The notes beneath the pieces are model-generated. The model searched no databases. It was not told where the DNA came from and saw only the letters and a list, made by a program, of their open reading frames with translations. The translations under genes were made by a program, and so were the position numbers. Source: Pleurocapsa minor GSE-CHR-MK 17-07R (lineage in GTDB: Bacteria > Chloroflexota > Anaerolineae > Aggregatilineales > Phototrophicaceae). Taken from it: a stretch of DNA of 64,000 bases. Of the stretch, positions 52,599 through 60,682 are shown piece after piece (position 1 is the stretch's first letter; each line of letters starts with the position of its first letter). The stretch is taken from positions 186,001 to 250,000 of the forward strand of contig JAHHHY010000001.1 of NCBI GenBank assembly GCA_019359125.1, given 5' to 3'.

Positions 52599-53617
52599 AG
52601 ATTAGGTTTCTGAAATGGACAGTGCGTATTGTACTGGTCCTGCTGTTCATTATCTTCGTGCTGCCGCTGCTGATTCCGCTGCCGCCGGACGGCGTGGCCG
52701 CCAGCACCTTTGCCGACCCCGACGGCCGCTTCATCACGGTAAACGGGCTGGACACGTATGTGCGTGAGCGCGGTGAGCCGGACGAGCCGGTTGTGCTGCT
52801 GCTGCATGGCTGGGGCGGCAGCACGTTCTCGTGGCGTGAACAGTTTGATGCGCTGGACGAGGCTGGCTACCGCGTGATTGCCTTCGACCGCCCGCCCTAC
52901 GGCCTGTCGCAGAAGACGGGTGAGCTGCCGCTTTCCCAGCGCCAGCAGGCCGAATTCAGCATTGCTGTAATGGATAGCCTGGACCTCGACAGCGCCACGC
53001 TTGTGGGGCACAGTATGGGAGGGGGTGTGATCGGCTACATGGCCGCGCTGGCCCCGGAACGCGTCGAAAGGCTGGTCTTTGTGGACGGCGTGCCGCGTGT
53101 GGAGGAGCCTGCACCTGCCGCTGCAACAGGCTCGAACCGCCTGAGCAGCACGGTGGGTATTCCGCCATTTCTTGTCTCCGCGATAGATTTTCCGCCGGTG
53201 AACCGCTGGATTCGTATCGGCCTGCGTACATTTCTGCAGCCGGATACCTTCACCAACATGCAGCGTACCGCCTATTACGATCCCGCCACCGTGACCGACG
53301 AAGTCGCCGCCGGCTATCAGCAGCAGCTTCAGGTCGTCGGCTGGGACGAAGCCATGATAGATATCGTGGCCGGACGCGGTTTTGCAGACGCGCCGCTGAC
53401 CGAAGCCGAAGTTCAGGCCATCACCGCGCCCACATTGATTGTGTGGGGCGATAATGACACCTGGGTGCCGATTGCGTCGGGCGAGCGGTTTGCCGACGTC
53501 ATGGCCGGGGAGACCTTTGTCACGTTTTCAGAGACGGGCCACATGCCGATGGAAGAGCATCCGGCCCGGTTCAATGAAGAGCTATTGCGCTTTCTTGCAG
53601 CAGGAACGGAGTCGTAA
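52595..53617 (+). CDS. Membrane-anchored alpha/beta hydrolase
   Basis: 340 residues. An N-terminal hydrophobic segment (WTVRIVLVLLFIIFVLPLLI) anchors the protein, leaving the hydrolase outside. The fold is typical: oxyanion LLLHGWGGS, nucleophile GHSMGG, acid near WGDNDTW and His in ETGHMPMEEHP. The ATG lies after a full AAGGAGGTGA ribosome site and overlaps the photolyase stop. Family members include epoxide hydrolases, esterases and lipases; the exact reaction is unknown. Membrane location with photolyase and TspO neighbours suggests a role on lipids or lipid-derived oxidation products, which is inference. Confidence 0.87.
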   Translation: MKIRFLKWTVRIVLVLLFIIFVLPLLIPLPPDGVAASTFADPDGRFITVNGLDTYVRERGEPDEPVVLLLHGWGGSTFSWREQFDALDEAGYRVIAFDRPPYGLSQKTGELPLSQRQQAEFSIAVMDSLDLDSATLVGHSMGGGVIGYMAALAPERVERLVFVDGVPRVEEPAPAAATGSNRLSSTVGIPPFLVSAIDFPPVNRWIRIGLRTFLQPDTFTNMQRTAYYDPATVTDEVAAGYQQQLQVVGWDEAMIDIVAGRGFADAPLTEAEVQAITAPTLIVWGDNDTWVPIASGERFADVMAGETFVTFSETGHMPMEEHPARFNEELLRFLAAGTES

Positions 53618-53620
53618 ATC

Positions 53621-54406
53621 ATGAACAGAGACAGTGTGCGTCAGATCGCGAATATTTCTGGGGTGGTGGGCACGCTCATCATCAACGCTTTGTCGCAGAT
53701 TCTGCCATTCAACGGGAAGACCAGCGCGATCATCGCGAATCAGTTCAATCCGAACAACTACTTTCTGCCGGCTAACTTTGTGTTCAGCATCTGGAGCGTG
53801 ATTTACGTTGGGCTGATCGCGTTCGCCGTGTGGCAGGCGCTGCCCGCCCAGAAGGAAAACCCGCGTCTGCGCAGCGTCGGCTACTGGTTCGTGGCATCGT
53901 GCGTGGCCAACTGCGTGTGGCTGTTCCTGTTCCACTGGGACCAGTTTGCGCTCAGCACTGTCGCGATGGTCGTGCTGATTACTTCTCTTGTGGTGATTTA
54001 CCGCAAGCTGCGCTCCGGCAACCCGGCCGTCTCGATGGCCGAGAAGATTTGCCTGCGTGCGCCGTTCAGCGTTTACCTGGGCTGGATCACGGTCGCGCTG
54101 GTGGCCAATGTCACGTTCGTGCTGCTGGATGCTGGCTGGGACGGCTTCGGCATCGCGTACAGCACATGGGGCGTCATCATGGTCGTGGTGGCCGGGCTGA
54201 TCGCGGGTGCGTTTGCCTTTATCAACCGTGACGTGATCTACGCAGCGGTGCTGCTGTGGTCGTTCTTCGGCATCAACCAGCGCTTCCCGAATGTCAGTGA
54301 ACTTGCCCTGATTGCCGTGGTCGCTGGTGTGCTGATAGTTATCGGCGCGGTGCTGAGCATGTTCCTCGGCCGTTCTGGCAATCAGATGAGCTCGGCACGC
54401 GCCTAG
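53621..54406 (+). CDS. TspO/MBR-related tryptophan-rich membrane protein
   Basis: 261 residues with about seven predicted membrane helices. Segments such as LPANFVFSIWSVIYVGLIAFAVW and GYWFVASCVANCVWLFLFHW match the longer tryptophan-rich sensory (TspO-like) proteins of bacteria. Classical TspO has about 160 residues and five helices; this longer form is a relative. TspO proteins bind porphyrins and cholesterol-like molecules and act in oxygen- and light-dependent regulation. It begins 3 bp after the hydrolase stop and precedes the selenoprotein gene. Function here is inferred from family and location. Confidence 0.82.
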   Translation: MNRDSVRQIANISGVVGTLIINALSQILPFNGKTSAIIANQFNPNNYFLPANFVFSIWSVIYVGLIAFAVWQALPAQKENPRLRSVGYWFVASCVANCVWLFLFHWDQFALSTVAMVVLITSLVVIYRKLRSGNPAVSMAEKICLRAPFSVYLGWITVALVANVTFVLLDAGWDGFGIAYSTWGVIMVVVAGLIAGAFAFINRDVIYAAVLLWSFFGINQRFPNVSELALIAVVAGVLIVIGAVLSMFLGRSGNQMSSARA

Positions 54407-54424
54407 CAGAATAAGGATTCATGA

Positions 54425-54985
54425 ATGGCAGCAAGACTACAGCCTGGCGATCAGGCGCCCGATGTGTCGCTGGTGGGCATCACCGGCCAGCCAGCGACAC
54501 TGTCTGAATACTGGAAGAATGGCCCGGTGCTGATCAGCTTTCTGCGCCACTTTGGCTGACCGTTCTGCCGCGAGATGCTTTCCAGTCTGGAGAGCCACCA
54601 CGGAGAACTGGAACGGGCAGGGCTGACGGTGCTGGCAGTGGCACAGGGTGAGCCGAAACACAACGAACGCTACTGCGGGTCACTGGCGCCCAATATCACC
54701 TGCCTGAGCGACAGCACGACAGACTCGTATCACACCTGGGGATTGCAGCAGGGCAAGCTTGGTGAGCTGCTGAATGTGGGTGTGATTATGGGCGGCGTGC
54801 GTGCCGCGTCGAAGGGACATGTCGGCGGGCCAGTCATTGGCGACGCCCGCATGATGCCGGGCACGTTCATTGTCGATGGGGCGGGTATCGTGCGCTACGC
54901 ATTCTATGCTACGCATGCCGCTGATCATCCGCCCATCGCAGATTTGTTGCATGCTGCGTCGCTGCTCGGCAGCGCCAGCAACTAG
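54425..54985 (+). CDS. Peroxiredoxin-like selenoprotein (in-frame TGA = Sec45)
   Basis: The frame from ATG 54425 (AAGGA upstream) encodes 186 residues if TGA at 54557-54559 is read as selenocysteine. The active site is then LRHFGUPFCREM: Sec45 and Cys48 form a UxxC redox motif exactly where relatives have CxxC. Sequence on both sides of the TGA belongs to one AhpC/TSA thioredoxin-fold protein of the SelU/PRXL2-like type (VLISFLRHFG before; VIGDARMMPGTFIVDGAGIVRYAFYA after). A hairpin fitting a bacterial SECIS follows the TGA. Without Sec reading, the protein would end after 44 residues. Predicted role: thiol-dependent peroxide or disulfide reduction. The gene lies between the TspO-like and SDR genes of the stress operon. 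Confidence 0.85.
54557..54559 (+). other. Selenocysteine codon (UGA), Sec45
   Basis: TGA in frame between GGC and CCGTTCTGC. It replaces the first Cys of the redox motif. The reading frame stays open for 141 further codons with family-typical sequence, which argues against a decayed gene. Confidence 0.82.
54577..54595 (+). promoter_or_regulatory. Candidate bacterial SECIS hairpin
   Basis: GCUUUCC pairs with GGAGAGC (7 bp, one G-U) and closes a 5-base loop AGUCU; an A-U pair can extend the stem to 8. The loop G lies 26 bases after the TGA. Bacterial SECIS elements, as I recall, need a hairpin within about 16-37 bases of the UGA with a G in the first two loop positions, and this one fits. The E. 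coli fdhF loop GGUCU is nearly the same. Confidence 0.7.
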
Positions 54986-55000
54986 ACGAGGAGAAGTTTC

Positions 55001-55633
55001 GTGCCAGAAGCACTCATCTTTGGCGCTTCAGGGGGTATCGGTGCGGCTCTGGTGACGACGCTCAAAGCGCGCGGCTGGAAGGTGTATGCAGCCGCGCGCG
55101 ACGAGTCTCGAATTCCCGATGTGGCGGACACGACCTTCGCATTTGAGGCGGGGAAACCGTTCACCTTCAGCCATATCGCCATGATGATCGCGCAGGAATC
55201 AGACGGGCTGGACTTGGTGGTGTATGCTGCCGGGTCGATGCAGCCGCTGCTGGTCGATCAGTTTGACGGTGACGCGTGGGCGGAGGTATTCGCTGCTAAT
55301 CTGGGCGGGGCACAGCAGGCGGCGCGCGCCAGCATCCCGCTGCTGCGCGAAGGCGGACATTTTATGGCCATCGGCGCGTATACTGACAAGCTGGTGCTGC
55401 CCAAATTTGGCGCGTATGCCGCGGCCAAGTCTGCCCTGGCGACGATGCTGGGCGTGCTGGCGAAGGAAAATCGCCGCTTTAAGTTCACGGTTGTGCGCCC
55501 GGGAGCCGTCGATACCGGCTTCTGGAGCCGTGTGCCCTTCAGCCTACCGAAGAGTGCAATGCAGCCCGCGCAGGTGGCCGAGGCCATCGCAGCGCACGTC
55601 GAAGCAGGCGGTTCGGGCACGCTGGACCTGTAG
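55001..55633 (+). CDS. Short-chain dehydrogenase/reductase
   Basis: 210 residues, shorter than classical SDRs. The cofactor motif is IFGASGGIGAA, LDLVVYAAGSMQP stands in place of NNAG, and the catalytic YAAAK is present. The GTG start follows GGAGA. It is last in the seven-gene stress run, 15 bp after the selenoprotein gene. SDRs often occur beside photolyase and SRPBCC genes in light-responsive sets; the substrate is unknown. A hairpin with a weak T-rich tail follows. Confidence 0.85.
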   Translation: MPEALIFGASGGIGAALVTTLKARGWKVYAAARDESRIPDVADTTFAFEAGKPFTFSHIAMMIAQESDGLDLVVYAAGSMQPLLVDQFDGDAWAEVFAANLGGAQQAARASIPLLREGGHFMAIGAYTDKLVLPKFGAYAAAKSALATMLGVLAKENRRFKFTVVRPGAVDTGFWSRVPFSLPKSAMQPAQVAEAIAAHVEAGGSGTLDL

Positions 55634-55636
55634 CGG

Positions 55637-55665
55637 TTGACAAAAAACTTCAGCAACCGTACCAT
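55637..55665 (+). promoter_or_regulatory. Possible promoter upstream of the nad operon
   Basis: TTGACA (55637-55642), 17-bp spacer and TACCAT (55660-55665, 4/6). It begins 3 bp after the SDR stop. The hairpin at 55679 would then lie in the leader of this transcript rather than only end the previous one. Confidence 0.45.
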
Positions 55666-55678
55666 CTCAAAAGGTAAT

Positions 55679-55707
55679 AGAGCGCGTTCACAGGCGCTCT
55701 AATTTTA
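55679..55707 (+). terminator. Hairpin with T-rich tail, terminator or attenuator
   Basis: AGAGCGC pairs with GCGCTCT across an 8-base loop and is followed by AATTTTAT. It probably ends the stress operon. Because a promoter-like sequence lies upstream, it could also attenuate nad transcription. Confidence 0.6.
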
Positions 55708-55717
55708 TGCGCGGACA

Positions 55718-55736
55718 TAGTGTAAAAGTGACACTA
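55718..55736. promoter_or_regulatory. Palindrome upstream of nadC, candidate NrtR-type operator
   Basis: TAGTGT-N7-ACACTA is a perfect inverted repeat ending one base before the nadC GTG. Its inner part is GT-N7-AC, the core I recall for NrtR repressors of NAD metabolism. The repressor is not encoded in the window, so the assignment is inferential. Confidence 0.5.
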
Positions 55737-55737
55737 A

Positions 55738-56601
55738 GTGGATCAAGCGACATTTCTAACGGGTCAGAAGCTGATTGAGCTGGCGCTGCGCGAAGACCTG
55801 GGGCAGGCCGGTGATGTGACCAGCCTGGCCACGATTGGCCCGGCGGAAAAGCTACGCGCCCGGATTACTGCCAAACAGTCCGGCGTGGTTGCAGGGCTGG
55901 CCATGGTCGTGGGCACGTATGCGCAGGTGGATGCCAGCATCCGCTACTTTGGCGAGGCCACCGACGGCAGCTTCATTCAGCCGGGCACAGTGGTTTGCGA
56001 GCTGGAGGGGTCAGCGCGGTCGATCCTGTCCGGCGAGCGCACGGCGCTAAACTTCCTACAGCGGCTGAGCGGCGTTGCCACCCTGACGCGCCAGTTTGTC
56101 GACGCGGTAGCCGGCACCAATACGGCCATTCTGGACACGCGCAAGACCACGCCCGGCTGGCGCCTGCTGGAGAAATACGCGGTGCAGGCCGGCGGCGGCG
56201 TCAATCATCGGATTGGGCTGTACGACGCCGTGCTGATCAAGGACAACCATATTGCCGCGGCGGGCGGTGTGACAGCCGCCGTACAGGCGGTCAGGCGCTA
56301 TGCCCCGGCCACCGGGCTGGATGTGGTCGTCGAGGTGGAGAACTTTGATCAGCTTGATGAAGTGCTGGCGCTGCCGGGCATCACGCGCATCCTGCTCGAC
56401 AATATGTCGCTGAAAGAGATGCAGGCAGCCGTAGAGCGTGTGGCTGGGCGCCTGCCGCTGGAGGCCAGCGGGAATATGTCGCTTGAGCGCGTGCGCGCAG
56501 TCGCGGGGACAGGCGTCAATTTCATCAGCGTTGGCGCATTGACGCATTCCGCCCCGGCGTTCGACTTTTCCATGCGTGTGACAAAAGTGAAGCACGACTA
56601 G
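55738..56601 (+). CDS. nadC: Nicotinate-nucleotide pyrophosphorylase (quinolinate phosphoribosyltransferase)
   Basis: 287 residues, normal length. Motifs: GDVTS, SGERTALNFLQRLSGVATLT, ILDTRKTTPGWRLLEKYAV and GGGVNHRIGLYDAVLIKDNH, with the Arg and Lys residues that bind quinolinate and PRPP. It turns quinolinate into nicotinate mononucleotide in de novo NAD synthesis. The start is a GTG with no ribosome site, directly behind a palindrome, so translation may be leaderless or the operator occupies the usual place. It is first in a nadC-nadA-nadB-desulfurase operon. Confidence 0.95.
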   Translation: MDQATFLTGQKLIELALREDLGQAGDVTSLATIGPAEKLRARITAKQSGVVAGLAMVVGTYAQVDASIRYFGEATDGSFIQPGTVVCELEGSARSILSGERTALNFLQRLSGVATLTRQFVDAVAGTNTAILDTRKTTPGWRLLEKYAVQAGGGVNHRIGLYDAVLIKDNHIAAAGGVTAAVQAVRRYAPATGLDVVVEVENFDQLDEVLALPGITRILLDNMSLKEMQAAVERVAGRLPLEASGNMSLERVRAVAGTGVNFISVGALTHSAPAFDFSMRVTKVKHD

Positions 56602-56635
56602 AACCTTCGGTGGGCATAGCGATGTGGAGGAAACC

Positions 56636-57757
56636 ATGACATCCGCTCCCGTACTGATAGATGAAGTGCCCGTTCAGGGCGAAGATACCCTGATTGATGC
56701 GGAGGCCGCGGCCGTTGAGCGCATTCGCCGCGCCCGCGAAATTCTGGGCGATCAGGTGGTCATTCTGGGCCATCATTACCAGCGCGACGCGGTCGTGCAG
56801 TTTGCCGACTATGCGGGCGACAGCTACCAGCTCAGCCGCGATGGCGCGCGCGTGAATGCCAAATACATCATATTTGCCGGCGTGCATTTCATGGCCGAAA
56901 GCGCGGTGATTCTGGGTCGGCCGGACCAGGTCGTCATCCTGCCGAATATGAATGCCGGTTGCAGCATGGCCGACATGGCCAATCTGGAGCAGGTGCTGAC
57001 GGCCTGGGACGAGCTGGGCATGGTGCTGGGCTATGACCCGGTCGAGCACATCATGCCGATCACCTACATGAACAGCGCGGCCAACCTGAAGGGGTTTGTG
57101 GGCGAGCGTGGCGGCACCGTGTGCACCAGCTCGAACGCGCGCGGCGCGCTGGAATGGGCGTTCAACCAGCGCGAGAAAGTGTTCTTCTTCCCTGACCAGC
57201 ACCTGGGCCGCAACACCGGCAAGGCGATGGGCATTCCGCTGGAAGAAATGGTGCTGTGGAATCCGTTCAAGCCGTTTGGCGGCCTGACGGACGAGCAGAT
57301 CCGTAACGCGAAAATCATCCTGTGGCAGGGACATTGCAGCGTGCATCAGCAGTTCCGCCCGGAGCACATCGATATGTGGCGCCGGATGCACCCGGACATC
57401 AACATTATTGTGCATCCCGAATGCGCGATGGAAGTGGTCGACAAGGCCGATTTCACCGGCAGCACCGCGCACATCCTGAATGTGATCAACGCTGCGCCCG
57501 CCGGCTCGAAGTGGGCTGTTGGCACCGAGATTCATCTGGTCAACCGCGTGAAGCAGGCCAATCCCGACAAGATGGTCACGCTGCTGTCACCGTTCTCGTG
57601 CCTGTGCAGCACCATGTATCGCATCAGCCCGCTCGACCTGGCCAACGTGCTGGAAAATCTGGTCGAAGGGCGCGTCATCAACCAGATCTTTGTGCCCGAA
57701 GATGTGCAGCGCGGCGCCCGCCTGGCGCTGGACAGGATGCTGTCGATTCCCAAATGA
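56636..57757 (+). CDS. nadA: Quinolinate synthase
   Basis: 373 residues. It carries ILGHHYQRDAVVQFADYAGDS at the N-terminus and three iron-sulfur cysteines at about Cys109 (NAGCSMAD), Cys163 (TVCTSSNA) and Cys322 or Cys324 (SCLCSTMYR). HPECAMEVV and AVGTEIHLVNR are also family-typical. It condenses iminoaspartate with dihydroxyacetone phosphate to quinolinate and needs a 4Fe-4S cluster. ATG 56636 with GGAGG upstream is preferred to an in-frame GTG four codons earlier. Its stop overlaps nadB by 4 bases. The desulfurase at the end of the operon may supply sulfur for its cluster. Confidence 0.96.
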   Translation: MTSAPVLIDEVPVQGEDTLIDAEAAAVERIRRAREILGDQVVILGHHYQRDAVVQFADYAGDSYQLSRDGARVNAKYIIFAGVHFMAESAVILGRPDQVVILPNMNAGCSMADMANLEQVLTAWDELGMVLGYDPVEHIMPITYMNSAANLKGFVGERGGTVCTSSNARGALEWAFNQREKVFFFPDQHLGRNTGKAMGIPLEEMVLWNPFKPFGGLTDEQIRNAKIILWQGHCSVHQQFRPEHIDMWRRMHPDINIIVHPECAMEVVDKADFTGSTAHILNVINAAPAGSKWAVGTEIHLVNRVKQANPDKMVTLLSPFSCLCSTMYRISPLDLANVLENLVEGRVINQIFVPEDVQRGARLALDRMLSIPK

Positions 57758-59367
57758 ACACTGACCTGCGCACCCATACCCTGATTATCGGCTGCGGCAT
57801 CGCTGGCGCGACGACTGCGCTGCGCCTGAGCGATGATCCAAATCATCACATCACGATTATCACCCGCGCCCGCGAGGCCATCGACAGCAATACCGGCTGG
57901 TCACAGGGCGGGATCGTCACGCGTGGGCTGGATGACTCGCCAGCGCTGCTGGTGGAAGACATTCTGCGCGCAGGTGCCGGGCTCAGCTCTCCGCGTGCAG
58001 CCCAGATTCTGGCTGACGAAGGCCCTGGCCTGGTCAACGACGTACTGATCGACCGCTGCGGCGTGAAATTTGATGCAGAGCCGGACGGCGACCTGAAGTT
58101 TGGCCTGGAGGCCGCGCACAGCACGCGACGCATCGTGCATGTGGGCGACAAAACCGGCGAGGCCATCATCAATCACCTGCTGGATACGCTGGCGTTGCGT
58201 CCGAATGTGCATCTGCTGACCAATCACACAGCAGTGGACATCATCACTTTCCCGCACCACAGCCTCGACCCGCTGGATGCGTATGAGCCGATGACCTGCC
58301 ACGGCGCATATGTGCTGGATCGCAAGACGGGTGAGATCATCCGCGTGCTGTCGGCCCACACCGTGCTGGCTACTGGCGGGCTGGGGCAGATTTACCGGAA
58401 TACCAGCAATCCGCGTGGCGCACGAGGCGATGGCCTGGCGATGGCCTGGCGGGCGGGCGCGCGCGTGGTGAATGCCGAATACGTGCAGTTTCACCCGACG
58501 ACGCTCAGCGTTCGTGGTGCGCCTAATTTGCTGATTTCCGAAGCTGTGCGCGGCGAAGGTGCGGCACTGCTGACGCCCAACGGTGAGCCGTTCATGGAGA
58601 AATACGACCCGGTGTGGAAGGAACTCGCGCCCCGCGATGTGGTCGCGCGTGCCATTCACATGGAGATGCTGGAACAGGGTTATGAGAATGTGCTGCTGGA
58701 TATCGCCAGCAAGCGCCCGGCCAGCTATATCCGCGAACGCTTTCCGCAGCTCATCGAGACGACAGCCCGTTATGGCATCGACCCGACGACCCAGCCGATT
58801 CCTGTCGTGCCTGCCGCGCACTACTTCTGCGGGGGGGTACTCGTGGATGACTGGGGGCGCACCAACTTTGCCAATCTGTATGCCGTGGGGGAAGTGAGCT
58901 GTACCGGCCTGCACGGGGCGAATCGCCTGGCCAGCACCAGCCTGCTGGAAGGCCTGGTGTGGGGTGACCGCGCCGCGCGCGATATTGCAGCGAACCGCCG
59001 CGACGCCGTCACTTTTGACCGTGTGCCCGCGTGGGAATATCGGGGCAATCTCGACCCTGACCCGGCGCTGCTGGAAGGCGACTTCTCGGCGCTGAAGACG
59101 CTGATGTGGCATTATGTCGGGCTGGTGCGCACGCAGGAGCGCCTGGCACGTGCTGACCGCGAGCTGCGCCATCAGATTCATGAAATCGAGTCATTTTATC
59201 GCAGTGCGCGCCTGAATGACCAGCTCATTGGCCTGCGCAACGCCATCCAGTCCGCCCGCATTGTCGCGTTTGCGGCCTACCGCAACCCGACCAGCCGCGG
59301 CACCCACTATCGCGCCGACAGCCATGAGTCGAACGCTGGCGATGTGCTGCTAAGAAGACAGGGGTAG
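57754..59367 (+). CDS. nadB: L-aspartate oxidase
   Basis: 537 residues. FAD motif THTLIIGCGIAGATTALRLS, substrate-side NTGWSQGGIV, HVGDKTGEAI, EYVQFHPTTL, EAVRGEGA and VVPAAHYFCGGV are all present, with ANRLASTSLLEGLVWG near the C-terminal FAD site. It oxidises aspartate to iminoaspartate for NadA. It begins at ATG 57754 overlapping the nadA stop. A longer open frame reaches back to 57322 within nadA in another frame and is not real. The helical C-terminal domain is complete. Confidence 0.95.
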   Translation: MNTDLRTHTLIIGCGIAGATTALRLSDDPNHHITIITRAREAIDSNTGWSQGGIVTRGLDDSPALLVEDILRAGAGLSSPRAAQILADEGPGLVNDVLIDRCGVKFDAEPDGDLKFGLEAAHSTRRIVHVGDKTGEAIINHLLDTLALRPNVHLLTNHTAVDIITFPHHSLDPLDAYEPMTCHGAYVLDRKTGEIIRVLSAHTVLATGGLGQIYRNTSNPRGARGDGLAMAWRAGARVVNAEYVQFHPTTLSVRGAPNLLISEAVRGEGAALLTPNGEPFMEKYDPVWKELAPRDVVARAIHMEMLEQGYENVLLDIASKRPASYIRERFPQLIETTARYGIDPTTQPIPVVPAAHYFCGGVLVDDWGRTNFANLYAVGEVSCTGLHGANRLASTSLLEGLVWGDRAARDIAANRRDAVTFDRVPAWEYRGNLDPDPALLEGDFSALKTLMWHYVGLVRTQERLARADRELRHQIHEIESFYRSARLNDQLIGLRNAIQSARIVAFAAYRNPTSRGTHYRADSHESNAGDVLLRRQG

Positions 59368-59374
59368 AGCCATC

Positions 59375-60544
59375 ATGAGCGACGAGATCGTCTATCTGGA
59401 CCACAGCGCCACGACGCCCACCGACCCCCGTGTGGTGGAGGTGATGCTGCCGTATTTCACCACCCAGTTTGGCAATCCGGCCAGCCTGCACAGCATCGGC
59501 AAGGCCGCTGGCCGGGCGGAGCAGGAGGCCCGTGCCAAGATTGCCGCGGTGCTGGGCTGCGACCCCAGCGAACTGATCTTCACCAGCGGCGGTACCGAGA
59601 GCGATAATCTGGCGCTGATCGGCGTGGCCCATGCCATGAAGGCGCGCAACCGGGGCAACCATATCATCACGACCAGTGTGGAACATCACGCGGTGTATGA
59701 TGTGGCGAAAATGCTGGAGACGGATGGCTTCGAGGTCACCTATCTGCCGGTGGATGCGTATGGGCGGGTGATGGCCGCGCAGGTGGCCGACGCCTTGCGC
59801 CCTGAGACCGTGCTGGTCAGCGTGATGTATGCCAATAACGAAGTGGGCACGGTGAATCCGATTGCAGAAATTGGCGCGCTGCTGCGTTCAAAACGCGTGC
59901 TGTTTCATGTGGACGCGGTGCAGGCGCCTGGCCTGCTGCCGCTGAATGTGAAGGCGCTTAGCGTCGACCTGATGAGCCTGTCGTCACATAAGTTCTATGG
60001 GCCTAAGGGGATAGGCCTGCTGTATACCCGCCGTGCGACGCCGTTGGCTCCGCAGATGATTGGTGGCACGCAGCAGGCGCATCGTCGCGCCGGCACCGAG
60101 CCGGTCGTGCTGATCGTGGGCATGGCCGAGGCGCTGGCCCTGGCCGAGGCCGAACGCGAAGAGACGGTGGCGCGTTTGCTGCCGCTGCGCGATGCGCTGA
60201 TCGAAAAGGTGCAGGCGGCTGTGCCTGAAGCCCTATTGACCGGCCATCCCACCGAGCGCCTGCCCGGGCACACCAGCTTCGCGCTGATGGGCCTGAATGG
60301 TGACTCGCTGCTGCTGGACCTGAATGAGATGGGCATCGCGGCTAGCGGTGGCAGCGCCTGCACGACCGGCCAGCAGGAGCCCAGCCATGTTTTTCTGGCG
60401 ATGGGGGTCGATCCCGACCGGCTGATGGGGCAGGTGCGCTTTGTGCTGGGTAAACACAGCACCATGGCCCATGTGGACAGGCTGGTCTATCAACTGGCCG
60501 CCCTGGCCGAGCGCCACCGCAAGATGGTCCCCGATGTGCGCTGA
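59375..60544 (+). CDS. Cysteine desulfurase (NifS/IscS type)
   Basis: 389 residues. It starts YLDHSATTPTDPRV and contains TSGGTESDNLA, SVEHHAV, the PLP lysine Lys206 in SSHKFYGPKG, RAGTEP and the catalytic Cys329 in GGSACTTG. It releases sulfur from cysteine for iron-sulfur clusters. The place behind nadC-nadA-nadB suggests service to the NadA cluster, as with nadB-linked NifS genes in Bacillus relatives. It could also handle selenocysteine-derived selenium, which would be of interest beside a selenoprotein, but nothing in the sequence shows it. A terminator follows. Confidence 0.94.
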   Translation: MSDEIVYLDHSATTPTDPRVVEVMLPYFTTQFGNPASLHSIGKAAGRAEQEARAKIAAVLGCDPSELIFTSGGTESDNLALIGVAHAMKARNRGNHIITTSVEHHAVYDVAKMLETDGFEVTYLPVDAYGRVMAAQVADALRPETVLVSVMYANNEVGTVNPIAEIGALLRSKRVLFHVDAVQAPGLLPLNVKALSVDLMSLSSHKFYGPKGIGLLYTRRATPLAPQMIGGTQQAHRRAGTEPVVLIVGMAEALALAEAEREETVARLLPLRDALIEKVQAAVPEALLTGHPTERLPGHTSFALMGLNGDSLLLDLNEMGIAASGGSACTTGQQEPSHVFLAMGVDPDRLMGQVRFVLGKHSTMAHVDRLVYQLAALAERHRKMVPDVR

Positions 60545-60568
60545 GTCGAAACCAAAGCGATGAAAAAA

Positions 60569-60601
60569 TGGGCTGTCCGTCACGGGCAGCCCAATTTTAT
60601 T
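60569..60601 (+). terminator. Terminator of the nad operon
   Basis: TGGGCTGTCC pairs with GGGCAGCCCA (one mismatch) around a short loop, followed by ATTTTATT. Confidence 0.8.
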
Positions 60602-60682
60602 GGCTCTATCAAGCATTCACTACTTGCAGCATGCTCTATGTAGCTTCTATACTAAATATATTATGGCAGAGGAATTTATAAG

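Noticed and set aside
54425-54574. Reading the TGA at 54557 as a nonsense mutation with a restart at ATG 54575
   Set aside because: The restart product would lack the thioredoxin-fold N-terminus and half the redox motif. The upstream part is family-typical and in frame, and a SECIS-like hairpin follows, so Sec decoding explains more. Sequencing error is not excluded.
57322-59367. A 681-codon open frame starting inside nadA
   Set aside because: The first 144 codons run in another frame over nadA and have arginine-rich, family-unlike sequence. The real nadB starts at 57754 with an ATGA overlap.
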